A DNA stretch of 64,000 bases from Arthrobacter sp. MYb227 (GTDB taxonomy: Bacteria > Actinomycetota > Actinomycetes > Actinomycetales > Micrococcaceae): assembly GCF_002975435.1 (NCBI RefSeq), contig NZ_PCPT01000006.1, forward strand, positions 124,001 to 188,000. The letters are read 5' to 3'. Positions 46,806 to 56,161 of the stretch are shown in pieces; positions within the stretch are counted from its first letter, which is position 1; each line of letters opens with the position of its first letter. Under the pieces are notes generated by a model. The model was not told the origin of the DNA, did not search any database, and saw nothing but the letters and a program-made list of their open reading frames with translations. The translations under genes and the position numbers were made by a program.

Positions 46806-47645
46806 GTGATACCTACCGCAGAAGAGATCCTGACCAAGGCTGATGGCGCTTTGCGCGTCGCCTCGGTGAACGTCAATGGCATTCGCGCAGCATACAAGCG
46901 CAACATGGCCGACTGGATTGCAGCCCGTGACATTGATGTTCTTTGCCTCCAAGAGGTTCGTGCACCGGATAAGATCCTGCGCGAACTCATTGGCGATGGT
47001 TGGCACATTCTGCATGCCGAGGCCCAGGACAAGGGCCGTGCCGGCGTTGCAGTGCTATCCCGTGCCGAACCACTTGCTACGCGCGAGAATATTGGCGATG
47101 AATACTTCGCCACTACCGGACGTTGGGTTGAGGCAGACTTCAAGCTTGCCGACGGCAAGGTACTGACGGTCATCAGCGCCTATGTGCACTCCGGTGAGGT
47201 CGATACTCCCAAGCAAGTAGATAAGTTCCGTTTTCTGGACCGAATGATTGAGCATTTGCCGGCGCTCAAGGCCGAAAAGGATCACGTGCTGGTGGTTGGT
47301 GACCTGAACGTTGGCCACACCACGCTGGATATTAAGAACTGGAAGGGCAACGTGAAGCGTTCGGGCTTCCTGCCCGAGGAACGTGCCTACTTCGACCGTT
47401 TCTTTGGTGAAGAAATCGGTTACAAGGACGTTGCGCGCGAGCTTGCCGGTGAAGTTGATGGACCATTCACCTGGTGGTCGTGGCGGGGGCAGGCCTTCGT
47501 CAACGACACCGGATGGCGCATCGATTACCACATGGCCACCCCGGAACTTGCCGCCCTCGCGACCAAATCAGTCGTTGACCGTGCCTCGGACTACGAGTTG
47601 CGCTTCTCCGACCACGCACCGCTGGTCGTCGACTACCAGTTCTAA
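46806..47645 (+). CDS. xth: Exodeoxyribonuclease III (AP endonuclease)
   Basis: DNA-repair nuclease of the EEP fold that cleaves at abasic sites. It has VASVNVNGIRAA, the metal-binding Glu in DVLCLQEVRAPD, the DLN of VVGDLNVGHT, WWSWRGQAFVNDTGWRIDY and a terminal YELRFSDHAPLVVDY with the catalytic Asp-His. The frame opens at GTG 46797. GTG 46806 is preferred because AAGGTGG sits at the right distance before it. It is followed by trpS 15 bases later, the usual order in Micrococcaceae. Confidence 0.93.
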   Translation: MIPTAEEILTKADGALRVASVNVNGIRAAYKRNMADWIAARDIDVLCLQEVRAPDKILRELIGDGWHILHAEAQDKGRAGVAVLSRAEPLATRENIGDEYFATTGRWVEADFKLADGKVLTVISAYVHSGEVDTPKQVDKFRFLDRMIEHLPALKAEKDHVLVVGDLNVGHTTLDIKNWKGNVKRSGFLPEERAYFDRFFGEEIGYKDVARELAGEVDGPFTWWSWRGQAFVNDTGWRIDYHMATPELAALATKSVVDRASDYELRFSDHAPLVVDYQF

Positions 47646-48698
<1,053 letters not shown>

Positions 48699-48700
48699 CC

Positions 48701-49258
48701 ATGAGCATCGGAGTGGGGGAGAGTACCGCACCTAGCGACGTGGATACCACGCCGCTAGGCGTGGTTATTGAGATACCTTCCCCACTTCGTGAACGTCTCC
48801 GTGATTGGCGTCTGCGCTATGGTGGCGCTGATGCTTCGATCATTGACCCACACATCACTTTGGTATCCGGGTCTACCAGTGTGTGGGACCAAGCCGCGGC
48901 GCATGTGCGTAGGATAGCCCGCCGGTCCAAAGCCTTCACCATCCGTTTGCAAGGTACCGGGACCTTTCGACCGGTGACAGATGTTGTCTACCTCAACGTC
49001 ACCACGGGCGCCGACGCCTGCACAGAATTACATGATGCATTGCTCACCGGCCCATTGGGGCATGACCTTTCCTTCGGCTATCACCCACATCTAACCATTG
49101 CCCATGATGTTGCCGATTCCTTGCTTGATGCGGCCCAAAAAGATTTGTCCCATGAATCAATGGACTTTGACGTTACTTCAATAGGCCTCTTCGGAATTGA
49201 TGAGGCAGGTCGCTGGTCACTGCGCGAGGAGCTAGACCTTGGCCCAGAGCAAACCTAA
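48701..49258 (+). CDS. 2H phosphoesterase (2'-5' RNA ligase family)
   Basis: A 185-residue LigT-like protein with the two catalytic HxT/S-type motifs, HITLV (~residue 49) and HLTIA (~residue 130), one in each half of the duplicated fold. Family members cyclise or hydrolyse 2',3'-cyclic phosphates; the physiological substrate is unknown. It starts two bases after the trpS stop and overlaps the next gene by 20 bases, so it sits in an xth-trpS operon. Confidence 0.88.
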   Translation: MSIGVGESTAPSDVDTTPLGVVIEIPSPLRERLRDWRLRYGGADASIIDPHITLVSGSTSVWDQAAAHVRRIARRSKAFTIRLQGTGTFRPVTDVVYLNVTTGADACTELHDALLTGPLGHDLSFGYHPHLTIAHDVADSLLDAAQKDLSHESMDFDVTSIGLFGIDEAGRWSLREELDLGPEQT

Positions 49259-50402
49259 ACGCGAACGACTCCAAGAAATATTCATCAGCGCGGATGCCGA
49301 TGATCCGCGGATGCAGCATTCACCTGACCCATTTGATCTCGATCCGAGCATTCCTGAAATTGGTACGCGTGCCCCTGGAGTTGTCGCACGCAAATTTGTT
49401 GGGGCGCCGATTGAACCGCCTCCAAGCCCACTTGACCCGCGGGCATTAGCTGCATTTAAAAGGCTCAAGACTCAAGAGCTCTATGCCCAACGGGCACAAG
49501 GTACGATTTTCGCTCGCATCGGTGCCCTGTCTAGGTTGCTGGTGGCCTTTATCAATTCCCTGTACCCCGTGCGAATTTGGAACCTATATCTGCGCAGACG
49601 GGGACCCCTGCTCGCCGCAGGTAGCGCATACCGAATGTTCTTCTCCATTGCAGCAATGCTTGTTGCAGGTTTTTCAGTGCTGAGCATGGTTGCCAACGGT
49701 AACCCGGTTCTCCGCGACGGAATTATTGACATGGTTGCCGCGAGCACGCCGGGCCTTATAGACACCGGACATGGCGGATTAGCCAAGCCCGAACAGCTCC
49801 TGGGGCTCGGTGGATTTGGGCTTACGCTTGTCATCTCGCTCGGTGCGTTGGTTTTTACCTCTCTTGGCTGGTTGACCGGCTTACGTGAGGGCATCCGTAC
49901 AATTTTTGGGCTGGTCCGCGATAGATCCAATCCCGTTGTTTCAAAATTGCGTGATGCGATGTTGCTTGTGGTGCTCGCGATTGCCTTGGTGTCTTCGAGC
50001 GCCCTAGCGATCGCCAGTTCGTCGATGATCGATTCGCTGGCCGCCTGGTTGGGTTTTAGCGGTATGTGGACCAGTGCGTTGACTCGGGTGGGATTCGTTA
50101 TCGCGATGTTCATCCTGGACTGTGCAACCGCTTGGGTGTTGCTACGGGTTGCCTCACGTGCCGTCACCATCCGTGGGTCGCTATGGCCAGGAGTCATGCT
50201 GGCAGGTGCTGGTGCAACAACGCTACGTTTCTTCTCCGCGATGCTGCTTGCCTCGCTGACGAATAACGTATTGTTGGCGCCCTTTGCGGTAATCCTTGGG
50301 CTCTTTGTCTGGTTTAACCTGCTAAGCCAGCTGTACTTGGTCTCCGCGGCGGTGGTTGCGGTGCGCGCGGCCGACCTGCAAGGGGTCGTCCGGACCGCCT
50401 AG
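49239..50402 (+). CDS. YihY/BrkB-family membrane protein
   Basis: A 387-residue inner-membrane protein with a ~95-residue hydrophilic N terminus and about six helices from residue ~125. It includes GSAYRMFFSIAAMLVAGFSVLSM and the C-terminal FNLLSQLYLVSAAVVAVRAAD. These match the YihY (UPF0761) family, formerly called ribonuclease BN by mistake; the biological role is not known. Start is TTG 49239 inside the preceding gene with AGGAG upstream, giving coupled translation. Confidence 0.87.
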   Translation: MAQSKPKRERLQEIFISADADDPRMQHSPDPFDLDPSIPEIGTRAPGVVARKFVGAPIEPPPSPLDPRALAAFKRLKTQELYAQRAQGTIFARIGALSRLLVAFINSLYPVRIWNLYLRRRGPLLAAGSAYRMFFSIAAMLVAGFSVLSMVANGNPVLRDGIIDMVAASTPGLIDTGHGGLAKPEQLLGLGGFGLTLVISLGALVFTSLGWLTGLREGIRTIFGLVRDRSNPVVSKLRDAMLLVVLAIALVSSSALAIASSSMIDSLAAWLGFSGMWTSALTRVGFVIAMFILDCATAWVLLRVASRAVTIRGSLWPGVMLAGAGATTLRFFSAMLLASLTNNVLLAPFAVILGLFVWFNLLSQLYLVSAAVVAVRAADLQGVVRTA

Positions 50403-50999
50403 GCATGCGTCGGTGTACTCGGATGCCCAAAGCTGCTGAAGTACTGGTAATGCTGAGCTTCGCCGTAGCAGAGCTATCACGAGACCGATGAGCTGAACTA
50501 CGTAGGTGCCAGGACGATTGCAAGGTTGTGCTGCGGCCCCGAGCCGGGCCAACGGCCCTCGATGAATGCTACGGCCCGGTGTAATCCTTGAGGGCGAGCG
50601 TTCAAGCGAGCTACGTCGTCAAGAACATCTAATGCAACCCCAACGATGCTGAGCACGTGGGATCCATAGTTCAGCTAAACGGTTCATGCTCGAAAGTGAA
50701 CCCATAAAGTCCGGCTAACAAATGTGTGGGGTGAATTTTGTTGAGCAATTCTGGGTGCCATAGCCGACCGATCTACCTAGAGACAAGGGTCGATGAACGC
50801 CCGGTCTCCCACGAAGTTGCTACGCGCATGAATGCCGAGTAGATGATGGGTCTTCTCCTACGAGAAGAATCGTAACGCCAGCTCATCCACCACGATTACC
50901 TGTGGCTCGTGCAGGGTAAGACCATACGTAGCCAATTCTGTAACTACAATGCGCGGTAGCTGGAAATTTCATTTGGAGGGGGGACTAAGGCCTCTCGTC
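50403..50999 (-). pseudogene. Decayed region with possible transposase-helper remnant
   Basis: No intact gene lies between yihY and sdhB. Minus-strand fragments look protein-derived but are broken by stops. Around 50980-50860 a frame reads VIVVDELALRFFS followed by a stop, then HHLLGIHARSNFVGDRAFID. This weakly resembles the Walker B region of IS21-type IstB ATPases. Around 50640-50500 another reads LDVLDDVARLNARPQGLHRA and RWPGSGPQHNLAIVLAP. The IstB reading is a guess; no inverted repeats were found. Confidence 0.3.
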
Positions 51000-51006
51000 A
51001 AAAGGG

Positions 51007-51043
51007 CTGTGGCCGATTTCCCTTATCGGGAAACCGGCCACAG
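51007..51043 (-). terminator. Terminator of the sdhCDAB operon
   Basis: CTGTGGCCG (51007-51015) pairs with CGGCCACAG (51035-51043) and TTTCCC (51017-51022) with GGGAAA (51028-51033). On the minus strand CCCTTTT follows the stem, 21 bases after the sdhB stop. Confidence 0.85.
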
Positions 51044-51063
51044 TCATAGAAACTAGTTAGAAA

Positions 51064-51846
51064 CTAGATGGAGCGAGCCAAGATAGCCTGCTTGACCTCG
51101 GCAATAGCCTGGGTCACCTGGATGCCACGCGGGCATGCTTCGGTGCAGTTGAAGGTGGTGCGGCAACGCCACACGCCTTCCTTATCGTTGAGGATCTCCA
51201 AACGCATGTCCCCTGCATCATCGCGCGAGTCGAAGATGAAGCGGTGTGCGTTGACGATTGCTGCCGGGCCGAAGTACTGCCCATCGGTCCAGAACACCGG
51301 GCAGGAAGAGGTACACGCGGCGCACAGGATGCATTTGGTGGTGTCTTCGAACTTCGAGTGCTCTTCTGCTGACTGGTAGCGCTCGGTCGACGGCTCGTGG
51401 CCCTTGTTGATCAAGAACGGCATGATCTCGCGGTAGGACTGGAAGAATGGCTCCATGTCAACGATGAGGTCCTTTTCAAGGGGCAGACCCTTGATGGCTT
51501 CAACGGTGATCGGCTTGGAGTGATCCAAGTCCTTGAGCAGGGTCTTGCAGGCCAGGCGGTTGCGGCCGTTGATGCGCATGGCATCGGAGCCGCAAATGCC
51601 GTGGGCGCAGGAGCGACGGAACGAAAGCGATCCATCGATGTCCCACTTGACCTTGTGCAAGGCGTCCAGCACACGGTCGGTGCCGTACATGGTCAGCTCA
51701 AAGTCTTCCCAGTACGCGTCTGCTGTGGTCTCCGGCAGGTACCGGCGAACACGCAAGGTGATGTTGAACTGCGGAATTTCTCCGCCGCCGCCAACACCGG
51801 GCTTCAGCTCAATCTTCGATGCTGGTTCCGGAAGTTCCGTGCTCAT
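51064..51846 (-). CDS. sdhB: Succinate dehydrogenase iron-sulfur subunit
   Basis: Electron-transfer subunit of respiratory complex II at the inner face of the membrane. The [2Fe-2S] ligands are in SCAHGICGSDAMRINGRNRLAC; the [4Fe-4S] and [3Fe-4S] ligands are in CILCAACTSSCPVF and CRTTFNCTEACPRGI. At 260 residues it is normal for the family. The ATG overlaps the sdhA stop codon (TAATG), giving tight coupling. Last gene of sdhC-D-A-B, followed by a terminator. Confidence 0.97.
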   Translation of the reverse strand: MSTELPEPASKIELKPGVGGGGEIPQFNITLRVRRYLPETTADAYWEDFELTMYGTDRVLDALHKVKWDIDGSLSFRRSCAHGICGSDAMRINGRNRLACKTLLKDLDHSKPITVEAIKGLPLEKDLIVDMEPFFQSYREIMPFLINKGHEPSTERYQSAEEHSKFEDTTKCILCAACTSSCPVFWTDGQYFGPAAIVNAHRFIFDSRDDAGDMRLEILNDKEGVWRCRTTFNCTEACPRGIQVTQAIAEVKQAILARSI

Positions 51847-53633
51847 TAGTACTTACGCTCCATCGGCTGGTAACGGGTAAAGACAACGGGCTTGGTTTCC
51901 ATGCGGATGCCGGAAATGCCCTCGGTGGTTGCCGAATCGTCCTTGTAGGACATCGAGTGCTTCATGAAGTTCTCGTCGTCGCGATCCGGGTAGTCCTCGC
52001 GGTAGTGGCCACCGCGGGATTCCTTGCGGTGCATGGCAGCGGTGGTCATAACCTCTGCCATGTCCAGCAGGAAGCCAAGTTCAATGGCTTCGAGCAGATC
52101 AAGGTTGAAACGCTTGCCCTTATCCTGGACCGATACGTTCTTGTAACGGGTGCGCAGGTCTTCGATGACCTCGAGTGCCTCGTGGAGGGACTTCTCGGTA
52201 CGGAACACCTGAACGTTTGCATCCATGGTGTCCTGCAGTTCCTTGCGGATCGGCGCAACACGCTCGGTACCCGTGGAGTTGAGCATCGAATCGATCTGGC
52301 CGCGGGTGAACGCTTCCGGATCTTCTGGAAGTTCAACGAAGTCGGCGCCCAGTGCGTACTTGGCGGCGGAGATACCTGCACGCTTACCGAACACGTTGAT
52401 GTCCAGCAGCGAGTTGGTGCCCAAGCGGTTTGAACCGTGGACCGAAACACAGGCAACTTCACCGGCTGCGAACAGACCCGGGATGACTGTGTCGTTATCC
52501 TGCAGGACCTCGGTCTCGACGTTGGTCGGGATACCGCCCATGGCGTAGTGCGCGGTCGGGTAGACCGGCACCGGATCGGTGAACGGCTCGACACCCAAGT
52601 AGGTGCGGGCAAATTCGGTGATGTCCGGCAGCTTGGATTCGATGTGCTCCGGCTCCAAGTGGGTCAGGTCAAGGAGTACGTAATCCTTGTCCGGGCCACA
52701 ACCACGGCCTTCACGAACCTCATTTGCCATGGCACGAGCAACAATGTCACGCGGGGCGAGGTCCTTAATCGTCGGTGCGTAGCGCTCCATGAAGCGTTCG
52801 CCATCCGAGTTACGCAGGATCGCGCCTTCACCACGTGCACCCTCGGTGAGCAGGATGCCCAGACCGGCTAGGCCGGTCGGGTGGAACTGGAAGAACTCCA
52901 TGTCTTCCAGCGGGATACCGTTACGGAAGGCAATGCCCATGCCATCACCGGTGAGGGTGTGAGCGTTGGACGTGGTCTTGAAGACCTTGCCGGCGCCGCC
53001 GGATGCAAAGATGACGGACTTGGCCTGGAAAACGTGAAGTTCGCCGGTGGCTAGGTCGTAAGAAACAACGCCCGCTACGCGCTTCTGCTTGTAAGCGGTG
53101 CCATCTTCGCGGAAGGCATCCTCTTCAACCATCAGCAGATCCAGCACGTAGTACTCGTTGTAGAACTCAACGTTGTGCTTGACACAGTTTTGGTACAGGG
53201 TCTGCAAGATCATGTGACCGGTGCGGTCTGCTGCGTAGCAGGCACGGCGAACTGCTGCCTTGCCGTGGTCGCGGGTGTGACCACCAAAGCGACGCTGGTC
53301 AATCTTGCCTTCCGGGGTGCGGTTGAAGGGCAAGCCCATCTTTTCCAGATCCAGTACCGCGTCGATGGCTTCCTTCGCCATGATCTCGGCTGCATCCTGG
53401 TCAACCAGGTAGTCGCCACCCTTGATGGTGTCGAATGTGTGCCATTCCCAGTTATCTTCTTCAACGTTGGCCAGTGCTGCACACATGCCACCCTGCGCTG
53501 CACCTGTGTGCGAACGGGTTGGGTAAAGCTTGGTGAGAACGGCCGTACGTGCGCGCTGGCCGGATTCAATGGCCGCGCGCATGCCTGCGCCGCCTGCTCC
53601 GACGATCACGACGTCGTACTTATGTACCTGCAT
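51846..53633 (-). CDS. sdhA: Succinate dehydrogenase flavoprotein subunit
   Basis: Catalytic subunit that oxidises succinate to fumarate with covalent FAD. It has YDVVIVGAGGAGMRAAIE, the flavinylation region RSHTGAAQGGMCAAL (covalent His), FHPTGLAGLGILLTEGARGEG and SVHGSNRLGTNSLLD. Length 595 residues is typical for the actinobacterial enzyme. It lies 52 bases downstream of sdhD. Electrons pass to SdhB and then to quinone in SdhCD. Confidence 0.97.
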   Translation of the reverse strand: MQVHKYDVVIVGAGGAGMRAAIESGQRARTAVLTKLYPTRSHTGAAQGGMCAALANVEEDNWEWHTFDTIKGGDYLVDQDAAEIMAKEAIDAVLDLEKMGLPFNRTPEGKIDQRRFGGHTRDHGKAAVRRACYAADRTGHMILQTLYQNCVKHNVEFYNEYYVLDLLMVEEDAFREDGTAYKQKRVAGVVSYDLATGELHVFQAKSVIFASGGAGKVFKTTSNAHTLTGDGMGIAFRNGIPLEDMEFFQFHPTGLAGLGILLTEGARGEGAILRNSDGERFMERYAPTIKDLAPRDIVARAMANEVREGRGCGPDKDYVLLDLTHLEPEHIESKLPDITEFARTYLGVEPFTDPVPVYPTAHYAMGGIPTNVETEVLQDNDTVIPGLFAAGEVACVSVHGSNRLGTNSLLDINVFGKRAGISAAKYALGADFVELPEDPEAFTRGQIDSMLNSTGTERVAPIRKELQDTMDANVQVFRTEKSLHEALEVIEDLRTRYKNVSVQDKGKRFNLDLLEAIELGFLLDMAEVMTTAAMHRKESRGGHYREDYPDRDDENFMKHSMSYKDDSATTEGISGIRMETKPVVFTRYQPMERKY

Positions 53634-53685
53634 ACCTGATGCTCTCTTTTCTTGAATTCTTTACTTCAGCGAACGGTGCCGAAGG

Positions 53686-54132
53686 TTACTTGCAAACTAG
53701 AAGGTCGCTACCAGGGATGCACGGATCGAAGGTGAAGATCACCATGGTGCCAAGAATGACAATGGCAGCGGTTGCAACGTAGAGGATGCCCTTGAGCCAC
53801 TGACGAGTGGCAGGCTTCTCCGCGTAGTCATTGATGATGGTGCGAACACCGTTGGTGCCGTGCAACATGGCAAGCCACAACATTGCAAGATCCCAGAACA
53901 TCCATACCGGGTCTGCCCACTTGCCTGCAACGAAGCCGAAGTCGATGGCCTTGACGCCACCGCCGACCAGGAGGTTGGTGAAGAGGTGTCCGAAGATCAG
54001 AACTACCAGTACAACACCGGAGAGGCGCATGAAGAGCCATGCAATCATCTCGAAGCTACCGCGTGATTTGCGTGCGCGGGTGTACTTCGGATCTAGACGC
54101 TGGCTGCGTGGTGCAGCAATTTCTGCCGACAT
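53686..54132 (-). CDS. sdhD: Succinate dehydrogenase membrane anchor subunit
   Basis: A 148-residue anchor with three membrane helices: FMRLSGVVLVVLIFGHLFTN (with a candidate heme-ligand His), MFWDLAMLWLAMLHGTNGVR and the last near residues 118-140. It anchors SdhAB and binds quinone and heme b together with SdhC. The preceding sdhC ends three bases upstream. Assignment by order and topology as well as the GHLFTN and HGTNGVR stretches. Confidence 0.9.
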   Translation of the reverse strand: MSAEIAAPRSQRLDPKYTRARKSRGSFEMIAWLFMRLSGVVLVVLIFGHLFTNLLVGGGVKAIDFGFVAGKWADPVWMFWDLAMLWLAMLHGTNGVRTIINDYAEKPATRQWLKGILYVATAAIVILGTMVIFTFDPCIPGSDLLVCK

Positions 54133-54135
54133 GGC

Positions 54136-54516
54136 TTAGTTACCTCCAAAAGCAAGTGACAGGTGGCGGATGGAGAATGCCACCATGGTGATGACCCAGA
54201 GACCAATAACGCTCCAGAGCATCTGACGCTGGTACTTAGTACCCTGCTTCCAGAAGTCAACCAGGATCAGGCGCAAGCCGTTGAACGCGTGGAAGACAAT
54301 GGCGGCTACCAGAGCGGTTTCGCCCAGTGCCATCAGCGGGTTTTTGTACGTGGCCATAACGGCGTCGTAGGCACCCGGGGAAACCCGAACCAGCGACGTG
54401 TCTAGCACGTGTACCAACAGGAATAAGAAAATAACGACACCCGTTATACGATGCCCCACCCAAGACCACATGCCTTCGCGGCCGCGGTAGAGGGTGCCTG
54501 ACGAAGTCTTCGACAC
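54136..54516 (-). CDS. sdhC: Succinate dehydrogenase cytochrome b556 subunit
   Basis: First gene of the operon: a membrane anchor of about 126 residues with SWVGHRITGVVIFLFLLVHVLD (Arg/His region near quinone and heme), then ETALVAAIVFHAFNGLRLIL and a third helix. An ATG at 54531 is in frame, but its next bases, GGAGG, form an ideal Shine-Dalgarno eight bases before GTG 54516. The GTG, giving MSKTSSGTLYRG, is therefore the likely true start. The promoter must lie within 54532-54783, shared with divergent manC. Confidence 0.9.
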   Translation of the reverse strand: MSKTSSGTLYRGREGMWSWVGHRITGVVIFLFLLVHVLDTSLVRVSPGAYDAVMATYKNPLMALGETALVAAIVFHAFNGLRLILVDFWKQGTKYQRQMLWSVIGLWVITMVAFSIRHLSLAFGGN

Positions 54517-54783
54517 TGAATTAACCTCCATGACTCACAATGGCGCATGTGTATCTTCCACACAATAAATTGACGCCGGAGTGCGAGCGTTCCTTGCCCG
54601 ATCTTAGACCACCTGCGGCGTGCGTGCCCATTGTTTACGCGTGTTGTGTGATTAGGGTCACCGGAGTGTGTGGTTGATTTCAGGATTTCTTAGGGGTTAT
54701 AGCAAATACATTATGTTTTAATGACCTATTTCATACTCGCCTAAACAGGGTATTCCCAGCCTCTATCAACTACCGTTAGTCGA

Positions 54784-55896
54784 ATGAATGCTGAACTCTT
54801 GGCTCGATTCCATGGTGTGATCCCGGCAGGTGGAGTCGGAACACGTCTGTGGCCGCTCTCGCGCGCTGCGGCCCCAAAATTCCTACACGACCTCACCGGC
54901 TCCGGCTCAACCTTGATCCGTGCAACCTACGAACGTCTGATCCCGCTGGCCGGCGACAATATCACTGTTGTTACAGGTCAGGCCCACCGTGCTGCGGTTC
55001 TAGCGCAGCTTCCCGAGCTCACTGACATTGACCTAATCCTTGAGCCGAGCCCCAAGGATTCCGCGGCGGCAATTGGCCTAGCAGCGGCAATCCTGTACCG
55101 CCGGAACCCCGAAATTATTATGGGTTCTTTTGCTGCCGATCAGGTGATTCGCCCCGAGTCGGTATTCCAAGATGCGGTGCGTGAAGCTATCCATACTGCC
55201 GCCACCGGCAAGATTGTGACCATTGGCATACGACCAACCCTCCCGTCCACGGGGTTTGGCTATATCCGTGCCGGGGAACGCTTATCGGTCTCCGGGGCCC
55301 CCACGGCACGTGATGTCATCGAGTTTGTTGAGAAGCCTGATGAAGATACTGCACGCGGATACCTTGCGGACGGTGGCTATCTCTGGAATGCCGGAATGTT
55401 TGTCGCTCCGGTGTCGCTGATGCTTGAGCACCTGGAGCGTAGTGAGCCAGAACTGCACGCCGGTTTGATGGAAATTGCCGAAGCTTGGGAATCCGGCAAC
55501 GGTGAAGAGGCAATGGAGCGTATCTGGCCCACGCTGCCCAAGACGGCAATTGATTATGCCGTGGCGGAACCTGCGGCCGCTGCCGGAGATGTTGCAGTGA
55601 TCCCTGGTGTCTTTGATTGGGATGACGTTGGAGACTTCGCCGCCATTGGTCGGTTGAACCCGGCAAGCGAAGAAACCGGAGTGACGGTCATCGGAGATTC
55701 CAAGAGTGTTTACGCGGACCAAGCTAGCGGAGTTGTGGTGACCGACTCCAAGCGCGTGATTGCCTTGGTTGGTATCCATGATGTCGTCGTTGTTGACACG
55801 CCGGATGCACTGCTTGTTACCACCAAGGAGCACGCTCAGTCGGTCAAAAACACCGTGGAAAAGCTCAAGAGTGAAGGCATCATGGACGTCCTCTAA
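54784..55896 (+). CDS. manC: Mannose-1-phosphate guanylyltransferase
   Basis: Makes GDP-mannose from mannose-1-phosphate and GTP for cell-wall glycans, lipomannans and protein mannosylation. The nucleotidyl-transferase signature GVIPAGGVGTRLWPLSRAAAPKF is at residues ~11-33, followed by FAADQVI and EFVEKPD, with the left-handed helix region at the C terminus. Length 370 residues is the guanylyltransferase-only form, lacking a fused phosphomannose isomerase. No Shine-Dalgarno is apparent; a TACCGT hexamer lies about seven bases before the ATG, which suggests leaderless or near-leaderless expression. Confidence 0.92.
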   Translation: MNAELLARFHGVIPAGGVGTRLWPLSRAAAPKFLHDLTGSGSTLIRATYERLIPLAGDNITVVTGQAHRAAVLAQLPELTDIDLILEPSPKDSAAAIGLAAAILYRRNPEIIMGSFAADQVIRPESVFQDAVREAIHTAATGKIVTIGIRPTLPSTGFGYIRAGERLSVSGAPTARDVIEFVEKPDEDTARGYLADGGYLWNAGMFVAPVSLMLEHLERSEPELHAGLMEIAEAWESGNGEEAMERIWPTLPKTAIDYAVAEPAAAAGDVAVIPGVFDWDDVGDFAAIGRLNPASEETGVTVIGDSKSVYADQASGVVVTDSKRVIALVGIHDVVVVDTPDALLVTTKEHAQSVKNTVEKLKSEGIMDVL

Positions 55897-55932
55897 CCAA
55901 CAGCCCCCCCAGCAGCACACCGGGAGGGGGTC

Positions 55933-56020
55933 AAAAAGCCCCGTCGGGCGAGTGGGACACGCCACAAGACCTAACACAGTAAAGTGCTCGGTTTTGATCC
56001 ACTCACCACGGGGCTTTTTT
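55933..56020. terminator. Large bidirectional-type terminator after manC
   Basis: AAAAAGCCCCGT (55933-55944) pairs with ACGGGGCTTTTTT (56008-56020), with GAGTGG/CCACTC pairing inside. A runs on one side and T runs on the other let it work in both directions. The hairpin has a long loop. Confidence 0.8.
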
Positions 56021-56065
56021 GCACCCCAAAACCCGCGGAATCCTGCGGGCTAACAACAATTTTGG

Positions 56066-56082
56066 ACTAACGCAAAGTTAGT
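56066..56082. promoter_or_regulatory. Inverted repeat upstream of betT
   Basis: ACTAAC (56066-56071), GCAAA, GTTAGT (56077-56082): a perfect six-base inverted repeat 80 bases before the betT ATG. It could be an operator for a choline- or osmo-responsive regulator, but none is encoded nearby. Confidence 0.45.
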
Positions 56083-56161
56083 GATCAATTTCACTGATTT
56101 GTGTGTGATACGCGCGCCTGAGTCGCCAAGCTCACACAAGAAATTGCTAGGCTCTGAACTC

